From JADJPO01 sp963828555 (GTDB taxonomy: Bacteria > Actinomycetota > Actinomycetes > Actinomycetales > Kineosporiaceae), in contig CAWHEL010000004.1 in assembly GCA_963828555.1 (NCBI GenBank), positions 1,550,001 through 1,614,000 on the forward strand: 64,000 bases of DNA, read 5' to 3'. The notes beneath the pieces are model-generated. The model was given only the letters and a program-made list of their open reading frames with translations. It was not told the origin of the DNA and searched no databases. The translations under genes were made by a program, and so were the position numbers. The first letter of the stretch is position 1; each line of letters opens with the position of its first letter. Positions 8,725-20,063 of this stretch are shown here, piece after piece.

Positions 8725-8730
8725 AAGATA
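8725..8730 (-). promoter_or_regulatory. -10 box of the P450 gene
   Basis: TATCTT on the minus strand, 7 bp from the GTG start. It lies inside the 19-bp gap between two divergent genes, so the promoters of both must overlap. Confidence 0.45.
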
Positions 8731-8736
8731 CGGGCC

Positions 8737-9204
8737 ATGGCTCGAACGATCGCGACCACCACCACTGTCGACCTCGCCGGACTGCTCGAATTCGTGCGGC
8801 CCCGGCATGACGTCGTCCTGATCACCCGGCGGGCGGACGGTGGGGTGCAGTCCTCCCCGGTCACCGCAGGGGTGGACGATGCCGGCCGGATCGTGATCTC
8901 GACCTATCCGGAACGGGCCAAGGCCGCCAACGCCCGCCGCGACCCGTCCGTGAGCGTTCTCGTGCTCTCGGACGACTTCGGCGGCGCCTGGGTGCAGGTG
9001 GACGGCCAGGCCGAGGTGCTCGACCTGCCCGACTCCGTCGAGCCGCTGGTGGAGTACTTCCGGTGCATCTCCGGCGAGCACCCCGACTGGGCCGAGTACC
9101 GTGCGGCGATGGTCGCCCAGGGCAAATCGCTGATCCGGGTCACCCCCACGCGCTGGGGCCCGATCGCCACCGGCGGCTTCCCGGCCCGCCTCGCCCAGCC
9201 CTAG
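8737..9204 (+). CDS. PPOX-class F420-dependent (pyridoxamine oxidase-fold) enzyme
   Basis: Split-barrel flavin/deazaflavin enzyme of 155 aa. The N-terminal half has VVLITRRADGGVQSSPV and ISTYPERAKAANARRDP, the strands and cofactor-phosphate contacts typical of the TIGR03618-like F420-dependent group. The C-terminus ends RVTPTRWGPIATGGFP. The cofactor is inferred from family habit and actinobacterial origin; FMN or biliverdin-type chemistry is possible. The ATG is 19 bp from the P450 start, so the two are likely co-regulated. Confidence 0.85.
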   Translation: MARTIATTTTVDLAGLLEFVRPRHDVVLITRRADGGVQSSPVTAGVDDAGRIVISTYPERAKAANARRDPSVSVLVLSDDFGGAWVQVDGQAEVLDLPDSVEPLVEYFRCISGEHPDWAEYRAAMVAQGKSLIRVTPTRWGPIATGGFPARLAQP

Positions 9205-9227
9205 CGCACGAACCCCTCCGAGGTCAG

Positions 9228-9274
9228 GATCGCGACCGTTTCGATCGTGCATCACGGCTGAAACGGTCACGAGC
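9228..9274. terminator. Convergent-gene hairpin
   Basis: Inverted repeat with 15-bp arms (GATCGCGACCGTTTC at 9228-9242 and GAAACGGTCACGAGC at 9260-9274, 13 of 15 pairing) and a 17-nt loop. It lies between the ends of the F420 enzyme and trpB2, as expected for a bidirectional terminator. No T-run follows. Confidence 0.6.
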
Positions 9275-9289
9275 ATGGAGTGCCGTGAC

Positions 9290-10660
9290 TCAGGCAGGCA
9301 CCTGGGGAAGCTCGGCCAGGGAGGCGGCAAACCGGGCGTCGTCCGGCTTCTCGTCGACCATCCTGCCGTTCAGGAAGGCGTCGTAGGCGGCCAGGTCGAA
9401 GTGGCCGTGCCCGCTCAGCGCGACCACGATCACCCGCTCCTCGCCTGCAGCGGTCGCGGCGTTGGCCTCGCGGACCGCGGCGGCGAGCGCGTGCGACGAC
9501 TCCGGCGCCGGCACGATCCCCTCGGAGCGGGCGAACTGGACGGCGGCCTCGAAGCATTCGGTCTGCGGCACCGCGAGCGCCTCGAGCAGGCCGAGTTCGT
9601 GCACGTGTGAGAGCAGCGGCGACATGCCGTGGTAGCGCAGACCACCGGCGTGGATCGGGTCCGGCACGAAACCGTGTCCCAGCGTGTGCATCTTCATCAG
9701 TGGGGTCATGCCCGCGGTGTCGCCGAAGTCATAGGCGTAGGTGCCCCTGGTCAGCGTCGGGCAGGACTCGGGCTCCACGGCGCGGATCAACGGGCCGTCA
9801 CCACCGGCCAGCTTCTCGCGCAGGAACGGGAAGGCCAGCCCGGCGAAGTTCGACCCACCGCCGGTGCAACCGATGATCACGTCGGCCTTCTCATCGATCT
9901 TGGCGAGCTGGAGCAGCGTCTCCTCACCGATGATCGTCTGGTGCAGCAGCACGTGGTTCAGCACGCTGCCCAGGGCGTACTTCACGGTCTCGTGCTGCGC
10001 AGCGACCTCGACCGCCTCACTGATCGCGATCCCCAGCGAGCCGGGGTGGTCCGGCCGGCCGGCCATGATCGCCTTGCCGGCCTCGGTGAGCGGCGAGGGC
10101 GAGCGGTGCACGGTGGCGCCGAAGGTCTCGATCATCATCCGCCGGTAAGGCTTCTGGTCGAAGCTGGCGCCGACCTGCCACACCTCGCACTCCAGGCCGA
10201 ACAACGTGCAGGCGAACGCGAGCGCGGTGCCCCACTGACCGGCGCCCGTCTCGGTGGTGAGCTTCGTCGTCCCCGCCTTGGCGTTGTAGTACGCCTGCGG
10301 GACGGCAGTGTTCGGCTTGTGCGAGCCGGCTGGGGACACGCCCTCGTACTTGTAGTAGATCCGGGCCGGGGTGCCGAGCGCCTTCTCCAGCCGGTGCGCC
10401 CGGAACAGCGGCGAGGGCCGCCAGAGCTTGTAGACGTCCTGCACCTCATCGGGGATGTCGACGTAGCGCTCGGTGGTCACCTCTTGCATGATCAGTTCCA
10501 TCGGGAACAGCGGCGCGAAGTCCTCCGGACCTGCCGGCTGCAGTGTGCCGGGGTGCAGGGCCGGCGGCGGTGGGCTGGGCAGGTCCGGCACGATGTTGTA
10601 CCACCGGGTGGGCATCTCGGACTCGTCGAGCACCACCTTGTGACGCAGCACCTCAGTCAC
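9290..10660 (-). CDS. trpB2: TrpB2-type tryptophan synthase beta-like protein
   Basis: PLP enzyme of 456 aa belonging to the TrpB2 (TIGR01415) branch, with a long N-terminal extension absent from TrpB1. PLP lysine is in AGSHKPNTAV; the phosphate loop is CTGGGSNFAGLAF; the C-terminus has VALSGHGHFDLAAYDAF. It should join serine or indole-derived substrates. TrpB2 can act without TrpA, and no trpA is adjacent here, so its physiological role may be indole salvage or serine deamination. The start is GTG 10660 with GGAG 6 bp upstream. It is monocistronic as far as seen. Confidence 0.93.
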   Translation of the reverse strand: MTEVLRHKVVLDESEMPTRWYNIVPDLPSPPPPALHPGTLQPAGPEDFAPLFPMELIMQEVTTERYVDIPDEVQDVYKLWRPSPLFRAHRLEKALGTPARIYYKYEGVSPAGSHKPNTAVPQAYYNAKAGTTKLTTETGAGQWGTALAFACTLFGLECEVWQVGASFDQKPYRRMMIETFGATVHRSPSPLTEAGKAIMAGRPDHPGSLGIAISEAVEVAAQHETVKYALGSVLNHVLLHQTIIGEETLLQLAKIDEKADVIIGCTGGGSNFAGLAFPFLREKLAGGDGPLIRAVEPESCPTLTRGTYAYDFGDTAGMTPLMKMHTLGHGFVPDPIHAGGLRYHGMSPLLSHVHELGLLEALAVPQTECFEAAVQFARSEGIVPAPESSHALAAAVREANAATAAGEERVIVVALSGHGHFDLAAYDAFLNGRMVDEKPDDARFAASLAELPQVPA

Positions 10661-10875
10661 CGCATTCTCCTTCGCCTACGGACGATTTCCGACGCGGCAA
10701 GGCTAGGGCACGGCGGGGGGCTGCCGCCGAGAGTCGGCCAACCAATCGAATCGGCCGCCGGGCAGCGCCCCGACAACATCTCGATCGGTGCTCGGGTTCG
10801 AGCGCTCCGCACGCCGCGGGAGAAGTCATGACCAGGACCGTTCCCCGGGGCGCGATGGCGCAACCCCAGTCAGGC

Positions 10876-12342
10876 TCAGGGCAGGGGCCAGGTGTGCACC
10901 GGCTCGTTGGAGTGCATTCCCTCGCAGTACAGCTCAAGCATCTGCCCGAGCGCCGCCTCCCGGGTGGCGCCGCGCCGCTCGAACCGGTGCACGGCCTCGA
11001 CCTGCCAGCTCGCCCCGTTCCGCCGGGTGATGCAGCGGCGCTCGATCACGCCGAGGTAGCGGGTAGCGGCGTCGTGCGAGACCCCCCACCGGGCAAGGCC
11101 GTCGTAGGCCATCGGCAGCAGCCGGCGCAGCACCAGCTCGTCGATGGTGACGTCGCCGATGCCGGGCCAGTACACGGTGGCGTCCATGCCGCGCCGGGCA
11201 CACTCGGTGAAGTTCTCCTCGGCAGTGGGGAAGGTCAGGTGCGACCAGACCGGCCGCTCCTCCTCGGTGAGTACCCGCAGCAGGCCGTAGTAGAACGCCC
11301 CGTTCGCCAGGATGTCGATCACGGTCGGCCCGGCCGGCAGCACGCGGTTCTCCACCCGTACGTGCGGGTGGCCGTCCACCACGTCGTAGACCGGGCGGTT
11401 CCAGCGGTAGATCGTGCCGTTGTGCAGGCGCAGCTCCTGCAGCTTCGGGGCCCTCCCGGCGTCCAGCTCGGCTCCGGGGTCCTCCTCGGTGACCTCGGGC
11501 AGCAGCGCCGGGAAGTAGCGCACGTTCTCCTCGAACAGATCGAAGATCGAGGTGATCCAGCGCTCGCCGAACCACACCCGGGGTCGCACGCCCTGGTTCT
11601 TCAACTCCAGCGGGCGGGTGTCGGTGGACTGCGCGAACAGTTCGATCCGGGTCTCCCGCCACAGTTCCCGGCCGAGGAAGAACGGCGAGTTGGCGCCGAG
11701 GGCCAGCTGCGCGCCGGCGATCACCTGGGCGGCGTTCCAGGTCGGGGCGAACTGCTGCGGGTCGACCTGCAGGTGCAGCTGCACGCTGGTGCAGGCCGAC
11801 TCGGGGGCCAGGCTCGGCGAGAAGGTGTCCAGGCGCTCCACGCCGTGGATGTCGAGGTGGATGTCCTCGCCCCGCGCGGCCAGGATCGAGTCGTTCAGTG
11901 CCGCGTAGCGGGCCGAGGGGCTCATCCAGTTGCTGCCCTGCAGGTGCTCGAGCATCAGGGTGGGCAGAATGCCGATCTGCACGATGTGCGCGCCATGGCG
12001 GTTCGCCTTGGCCTCGGCCTCGTTCAGCGAGGCGCGCAGGTCGGTCTCCAGCAGCGGGTAGGCGTCCCCGACCAGCGAGCGCGGCGGCACGTTCAGCTCG
12101 ATGTTGTAGGCGCCCAGCTCGGTCTGGAAGGCCGGATCGGCGATCTCCTCCAGCACCGCCATGTTGCCCAGGTGCGGCTGGTAGTCGGCGTCCACGAGAT
12201 TCAGCTCGACCTCGAGCCCGGTCAGCGGCTTCTCCGCGTCGAACGTCGAGGAACCGAGCATGCGTTCGAACACGTCCAGACAGAGCCGGACCTTCTCCCG
12301 ATAGCGCAGCCGCTGCTCCCGGGTGTAAACGGTCTCACTCAC
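10876..12342 (-). CDS. Glutamate--cysteine ligase family protein (GCS2-like)
   Basis: ATP-dependent carboxylate-amine ligase of 488 aa, close to the proteins annotated as glutamate-cysteine ligase in many actinobacteria. Visible: TGLEVELNLVD at residues ~40-50 (GCS signature), ELGAYNIELNVPPRSL, a HNGTIYRWNRPVYD segment and RVENRVLPAGPT near residue 330. Its true substrate in this branch is not certain; gamma-glutamylcysteine for mycothiol or ergothioneine pathways is possible but no other gene of those pathways is near. Start GTG 12342. Divergent from sbcD, with a shared 117-bp gap. Confidence 0.85.
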   Translation of the reverse strand: MSETVYTREQRLRYREKVRLCLDVFERMLGSSTFDAEKPLTGLEVELNLVDADYQPHLGNMAVLEEIADPAFQTELGAYNIELNVPPRSLVGDAYPLLETDLRASLNEAEAKANRHGAHIVQIGILPTLMLEHLQGSNWMSPSARYAALNDSILAARGEDIHLDIHGVERLDTFSPSLAPESACTSVQLHLQVDPQQFAPTWNAAQVIAGAQLALGANSPFFLGRELWRETRIELFAQSTDTRPLELKNQGVRPRVWFGERWITSIFDLFEENVRYFPALLPEVTEEDPGAELDAGRAPKLQELRLHNGTIYRWNRPVYDVVDGHPHVRVENRVLPAGPTVIDILANGAFYYGLLRVLTEEERPVWSHLTFPTAEENFTECARRGMDATVYWPGIGDVTIDELVLRRLLPMAYDGLARWGVSHDAATRYLGVIERRCITRRNGASWQVEAVHRFERRGATREAALGQMLELYCEGMHSNEPVHTWPLP

Positions 12343-12446
12343 CTCGTCGCCCACGCCCCCACGGAAGCACATCCACGACCCCCCGGGAAGGTGTCTTTCC
12401 TGCAGACCACTCGGGGTGGGGCCGACGAACTGTCGGTGGTCCTCCC

Positions 12447-12452
12447 TAGAGT
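12447..12452 (+). promoter_or_regulatory. -10 box of sbcD
   Basis: TAGAGT, 7 bp before the sbcD GTG, leaving no room for a leader or ribosome binding site. It is the clearest leaderless promoter in the window. Confidence 0.55.
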
Positions 12453-12459
12453 CGCCAGA

Positions 12460-13719
12460 GTGAGGATCCTGCACACCTCGGACTGGCACCTGGGGCGAGC
12501 GTTCCACCGCGTGGGCATGCTGGAGGCCCAGTCGGTGTTCGTCGACCACCTGGTCGATGCGGTGCGCGCCGAGTCGGTCGACATCGTCCTGGTCTCCGGA
12601 GACGTCTACGACCGCGCGCTGCCCGGGGTCGATGTCGTGTCCCTGCTCGACGAGGCGCTCTCCCGCCTGGTCGATGCCGGCGCCGCGGTGATCCTCACCG
12701 GAGGAAACCACGACTCGGCGCGGCGGCTGGGCTTCGGCTCCCGGCTGCTGGAGGCCGCGACGGTGCACATCCGGGCCGACGCCACCCGGGCTGGGGAGCC
12801 GGTGCTGCTCCGCGACCGATACGGCGAGGTGGCGATCTACCCGTTGCCCTACCTCGAGCCGGTGGTCGCCGCCCCTGTGCTCGCAGCCGAGCCGACGCAT
12901 ATCGGCGTCCTGGCGGCGGCGATGGACGCCGTCCGCGCCGATCTGGCCCGGCGACCCCGGGCCCGGCGGTCGGTCGTCGCCGCGCACGCGTTCGTGGTCG
13001 GCGGCGAGGTCAGTGACAGTGAGCGCGACATCAGCGTCGGCGGGGTGGCGGCGGTCCCCTCGGCGCTGTTCGACGGCGTCGACTACGTCGCGCTGGGCCA
13101 CCTGCACCGGCGTCAGGACCTGTCGCCGTCGATTCGCTACAGCGGGTCTCCGCTGGCGTACTCCTTCTCCGAGCACACGCACGTCAAGGGCAGCTACCTG
13201 GTCACCCTCGGCGCCGACGGGCTGGAGTCGGTCGAACCCGTCGAGGCACCGGTCCCCCGGCCGCTGGCCCTGATCCGCGGTGAGCTGGCGGAGGTGCTCG
13301 CCCGGGCGAGCCTGGCCACGGTGGAGCAGGCCTGGTGCCAGGTCACGTTGACCGACCCGCAGCGGCCGGCTCATGCGATGGAACGGCTGCGCACCCGCTT
13401 CCCGCACACGCTCGAACTCCGCTTCGAGCCGCAGGGGGCGGGCGCGACCTCCGAGCAGTCGTACACGCTGCGCATGGCCGGGCGCACCGACGTAGAGGTC
13501 TGCGGAGACTTCCTGCAGCATGTGCGCGGTCGGGGGCCGTCCGAGCTCGAACTGGGCTGGCTGCGCGAGGCCGTCACCGAGAACCGGCTGATCGAACTGG
13601 AGGCCTCCGGGGTGGCCGCGTTGCGCGCCGACACGCGCGAGCAGAGGCGGGCCCTGCCGGCGGACGACGTGGCCCGCGGCGACACGCAGGCAGAACTCGA
13701 CCTCGGGGAGGTCGGGTGA
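12460..13719 (+). CDS. sbcD: Exonuclease SbcCD subunit D
   Basis: Mre11-family metallophosphoesterase of 419 aa, the nuclease subunit that with SbcC cleaves hairpins and processes double-strand ends. The five metal motifs can be followed: HTSDWHLGR (7-15), VSGDVYDRA, TGGNHDSARR, VAAHAFVVGG and ALGHLHRRQ. A C-terminal capping domain follows. The GTG start is set by TAGAGT 7 bp upstream. The TGA stop overlaps the GTG of sbcC, so the two subunits are coupled. Confidence 0.97.
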   Translation: MRILHTSDWHLGRAFHRVGMLEAQSVFVDHLVDAVRAESVDIVLVSGDVYDRALPGVDVVSLLDEALSRLVDAGAAVILTGGNHDSARRLGFGSRLLEAATVHIRADATRAGEPVLLRDRYGEVAIYPLPYLEPVVAAPVLAAEPTHIGVLAAAMDAVRADLARRPRARRSVVAAHAFVVGGEVSDSERDISVGGVAAVPSALFDGVDYVALGHLHRRQDLSPSIRYSGSPLAYSFSEHTHVKGSYLVTLGADGLESVEPVEAPVPRPLALIRGELAEVLARASLATVEQAWCQVTLTDPQRPAHAMERLRTRFPHTLELRFEPQGAGATSEQSYTLRMAGRTDVEVCGDFLQHVRGRGPSELELGWLREAVTENRLIELEASGVAALRADTREQRRALPADDVARGDTQAELDLGEVG

Positions 13720-16709
13720 GGATCCACCGGCTGGAGGTCGCGGCGTTCGGTCCCTTCCGCGAGCGGCAGGTGGTCGACGTGGACGCTCTCGCCGACGCCG
13801 GGCTGTTCCTGCTGCACGGCTCCACCGGCGCCGGCAAGACCAGCGTGCTCGACGCCGTCTGCTTCGCGCTCTACGGCCGGGTGCCGGGCGCGCGCGCCGG
13901 GGTGGCCCGACTGCGCAGTGACTATGCGGAGGGCATGGAGGCCCCAGAGGTGGTGTGCGAGTTCTCGGTCGGCCGGCGCCGGTTCGAGGTCACCCGTTCC
14001 CCCGCCTGGGATCGCCCCAAGAAGCGCGGCAACGGCACCACCCTGGCCCAGGCCCGCGTGCTGCTGCGCGAGCAGGCCGAGGGCGAATGGGTGGTGCGCT
14101 CCACCCGGATCGACGAGGCGGCACACCTGCTCGACGAGGTGCTCGGCATGGGCCCGGACCAGTTCACCAAGCTGGTGCTGCTGCCGCAAGGTGAGTTCGC
14201 GGAGTTCCTGCGGGCGGACAACGAGTCGCGGCGGGTGCTGCTGGAGAAGCTGTTCGGCACAGACCGGTTCGCCGCCGTCCAGGCCTGGCTGCGCGAGCAG
14301 AGGGCGAGGCTGCGCGCCGAGGTCGACTCCGTCGAGCGCGCGACCCACACCCTGCTGGCCAGGGCCGACCAGGCCGCCACGGCGGCCCTGCAGGCCGGTC
14401 ACCCCACCTGGCCGGCGGACGGCGAACCGGCCGAACCGATGGACCGGTTGGGACTGCTCGAGGCCGCCGTCGAGCACACCCGGATCGAAGCGATCGCCCA
14501 GCAGATGGACGCCTACGCCCGCCGGGAACGGGCCGAGATGGTGCACGACCAGGCGCAGGCGATGGCCCAGCTGGCGGGCGAGTTCGAGGTGCTGGTCTCC
14601 CGCCAGGAGAGCCTGGACCAGGGCCTGGCCGCGGTCGAGGCCGGCCGGGAGCGGTTGCGCCGGGCCGTCCAGGCGCGGGCCCTGGCGCCGCTGGTGCCTA
14701 CGGTGCGCGAGGCCCAGACCCGTCACGGCGCGGCCGTCGCCGCCCTGGCCGGGGCCGAGGCCGGGCTGCCCGCGGGCCTGCCGCCGGAGGCCGGCGTGCT
14801 CGCCGCAGAGGAGTCCCGGCTGCGCGACCTACTGGCCCGGTTGGCCGAACTCGATGCCGAGGCGACCGAACGCGACCGGCTGGAGGCCGCCGGCACGGCG
14901 CTGGCTGGTGCCGCGGGCACGGCGCAGGCCGCCCTGCTGCAGACCCGTTCGCGCGCGGTCCAGGCCGCGGCACGTACCGAGGAGCACACCGCGGCCGCGG
15001 CGCAGGCCGCCGGGCGGGCCGCGGGCCTGGAGGCCGACCGCTCGGTGCTCCGGCTGGCCGAACAGGTGAGCGCTGCCGTCCTCGGCCGTGAGCGGCTCCG
15101 TCCGCAGCTGGAATCCATTGTGGCCGAACATGTCTCGATGGGTGAATGGTCCAACACCACCAAGGCGAACTACCTCGACCTGCGCGAGCGCCGGCTTGAC
15201 GCGATCGCCTCCGAGCTCGCCGCAACCCTCCAGGACGGCACGCCGTGCCGGGTCTGCGGCAGCACCGCCCACCCGGCCCTGGCACCGCGCCGGCCCGGCG
15301 ACGTCGATGCCGCCCAGGAGGAGGCCGCCCGGGTGGCCGCCGACGAGGCAGCGGCGGCCGTGAGCACGCTGGCCGCACAGCGGGCCCGGATCGAGGCCGA
15401 GCTGGCGGCAGCGACCGCGACGGCGGGCGGTGCCCAGCCAGCCGAGGCCGCAGCCGCACTCGCCGCTGCTCAAGACCGGGTCACCGAGGCCACCCGGGCA
15501 GCCGAGGAACACGTCCAGCACCAGGAGGCCGCGCAGGCCGCCAGGGCCGAGCTTGCCGAGGCTCTGCTGCGGGCGGAGGCGGCGGAGGCCGAGCTGGCCC
15601 GGGTGCGGCAGGCACGGGCGTCGAGTGCGGCCCGCCTGGAGGCCCTGCGGGAGCGGCTGACCGGGGCGTGCGAGGGGCAGGCCGATCTCGAGGCTCAGCG
15701 CAGCCGGGCCGCCCAGTCGCTGCGCGTCGTCCGCAGGGTGCTCGCTGCCCGCGAACAGGTGCGTGCCGCGGCCGATCATCTGGAGCACGTCGCGGCGGCG
15801 GCCACCCGCGCCGCGGCGGAAGGCGGCTTCGACTCCCTCGAGCAGGCGATGGCCGCGGCGATGCCCGAGGAGCAGGTCACCGCGCTCGAGCGGGCCACGA
15901 TCGACTACCAGGTCGAGCACGAGTCGGTGTACGAGCAACTGGCCGACGAGCGGTTCACCGCCCTGCACGCGGGCAGCGCGGCGGTGCTCGACCTGGCCGG
16001 TCAGCGGGCGCTGGCCGACGACGTCGAGCATGCCCAGATGCGCCAGCAGGAGGCCGTCCGGCGGGTCGCCCTGTGCGAGAACGCCGCCGCGGCGTTGAGC
16101 ACCATCGCTCTGACGTTGGCCCGGCACCTTGCCGAGAGCGCGCCGGTGCTCGAGCGGTCCCTGGCGATCGAGGATCTGTCCCGCTGTGCCGATGGCACCG
16201 GCGGAGAGAACACCAAGCGGATGTCGCTGTCGGCCTTCGTGCTCGCCGCACGGCTCGAGCAGGTGGCCGCCGCGGCGACCGCGCGACTGGGCCAGATGTC
16301 CTCGGGCCGCTACGCCCTGGTGCACTCCGACGAGGCCGAACGCGGGCGGGGCCGGACAGGGCTGTCCCTCGAGGTTGTCGACGCCTGGACCGGGTCGCGG
16401 CGGGAGACCTCGTCGCTGTCCGGCGGCGAGTCGTTCTACACCTCGCTGGCGCTGGCGCTGGGACTGGCCGATGTGGTGGCCGCCGAGGCCGGCGGGGTGC
16501 GGATCGACACCCTGTTCATCGACGAGGGCTTCGGCTCACTCGACGAGGAGACCCTCGACGAGGTGATGGACGTGCTGGACAGCCTGCGCAGTGGCGGCCG
16601 CGCCGTCGGCGTGGTGAGTCATCTCGCCGAACTGCGCCAGCGCATCGCCGTCCGCCTCGAGGTGGCCAAGACCCCCCAGGGCTCCACCCTGCGCACCCAC
16701 GCCTCCTGA
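13716..16709 (+). CDS. sbcC: Exonuclease SbcCD subunit C (SMC-like ATPase)
   Basis: Rad50-like ATPase of 997 aa partnering SbcD. Walker A is GSTGAGKTSV near residues 35-44. Long Ala/Glu/Arg-rich coiled coils occupy roughly 190-480 and 560-830. The zinc hook CRVCGSTAHP is midway (about residue 510). The C-terminal lobe has the signature LSGGESFYTSLALALGL and Walker B DTLFIDEGFGSLDEE. Length is within the usual 800-1050 range. GTG start overlaps the sbcD stop. Followed at once by a family 1 hairpin. Confidence 0.97.
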   Translation: MRIHRLEVAAFGPFRERQVVDVDALADAGLFLLHGSTGAGKTSVLDAVCFALYGRVPGARAGVARLRSDYAEGMEAPEVVCEFSVGRRRFEVTRSPAWDRPKKRGNGTTLAQARVLLREQAEGEWVVRSTRIDEAAHLLDEVLGMGPDQFTKLVLLPQGEFAEFLRADNESRRVLLEKLFGTDRFAAVQAWLREQRARLRAEVDSVERATHTLLARADQAATAALQAGHPTWPADGEPAEPMDRLGLLEAAVEHTRIEAIAQQMDAYARRERAEMVHDQAQAMAQLAGEFEVLVSRQESLDQGLAAVEAGRERLRRAVQARALAPLVPTVREAQTRHGAAVAALAGAEAGLPAGLPPEAGVLAAEESRLRDLLARLAELDAEATERDRLEAAGTALAGAAGTAQAALLQTRSRAVQAAARTEEHTAAAAQAAGRAAGLEADRSVLRLAEQVSAAVLGRERLRPQLESIVAEHVSMGEWSNTTKANYLDLRERRLDAIASELAATLQDGTPCRVCGSTAHPALAPRRPGDVDAAQEEAARVAADEAAAAVSTLAAQRARIEAELAAATATAGGAQPAEAAAALAAAQDRVTEATRAAEEHVQHQEAAQAARAELAEALLRAEAAEAELARVRQARASSAARLEALRERLTGACEGQADLEAQRSRAAQSLRVVRRVLAAREQVRAAADHLEHVAAAATRAAAEGGFDSLEQAMAAAMPEEQVTALERATIDYQVEHESVYEQLADERFTALHAGSAAVLDLAGQRALADDVEHAQMRQQEAVRRVALCENAAAALSTIALTLARHLAESAPVLERSLAIEDLSRCADGTGGENTKRMSLSAFVLAARLEQVAAAATARLGQMSSGRYALVHSDEAERGRGRTGLSLEVVDAWTGSRRETSSLSGGESFYTSLALALGLADVVAAEAGGVRIDTLFIDEGFGSLDEETLDEVMDVLDSLRSGGRAVGVVSHLAELRQRIAVRLEVAKTPQGSTLRTHAS

Positions 16710-16793
16710 CAACCTGCTCATGCTCCGCGGGTGGACATGTCTGCGGCTCGAATCGGGCTGAAACATGTACCCCTGCGGAGCATGGGCAGGGTT
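16710..16793. repeat. Family 1 intergenic inverted repeat, copy B
   Basis: Begins one base after the sbcC stop and ends 14 bp before the gcvP end, so it separates convergent genes. The left arm carries CCTGCTCATGCTCCGC and GGACATGT; the right arm carries ACATGTACCCCTGCGGAGCA and GGGCAGG. The loop is about 22 nt. Position suggests a shared terminator. Confidence 0.8.
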
Positions 16794-16807
16794 CGCGGTG
16801 GTGAGGG

Positions 16808-19818
<3,011 letters not shown>

Positions 19819-19879
19819 CGAGGCTCCATGCAGGTCGAGGTGGCGCGGCACATGCGGCCGCCTGCCTCCCCCTCTGTCG

Positions 19880-19985
19880 GCCTGGGCCTCCAGAGTCGCC
19901 TGCCCGCGCAGTCCTGGCGCCTGAGAGGTTCCGGGGAGTTTGCCCCTTCGGCGCCCCGTGACCGGGGCTCTCCCACGCGGGTTCG
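19880..19985 (-). ncRNA. Glycine riboswitch (single visible aptamer) upstream of gcvP
   Basis: Read on the minus strand, the leader shows the glycine aptamer consensus in order: GGGAGAG at 19974-19968, then CGCCGAAGGGGCAA, CTCAGGC, CAGGACTG and ACTCTGGA (19896-19889). Conserved core and order are diagnostic of the gcvT-type motif. Only one full aptamer is seen, with about 60 nt left before the gcvP ATG at 19818; a G-rich stretch follows that could be a ghost helix. Expected effect is glycine-dependent activation of gcvP. Confidence 0.9.
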
Positions 19986-20063
19986 TCAGCGTGGCCGAGG
20001 CTACAGTGCGCCCGCGCCGAGTCGCTACACGTCCTCGCTCCGTCGGGCGCTACCGTCGGGGTC

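Noticed and set aside
10543..13719. A very long open frame on the plus strand crossing the GCS2-like gene and sbcD
   Set aside because: Only the part from 12460 is SbcD. The rest is antisense to the glutamate-cysteine-ligase family gene, lacks domains and has the Arg/Gly/Pro/His-rich look of a GC-rich shadow frame.
16710..16793. Possible small coding gene in the family 1 repeats (reads with Cys-Ser-Cys and His-Val-x patterns)
   Set aside because: The same peptide-like pattern appears in whichever frame crosses the inverted repeat; it reflects the repeat, not a gene.
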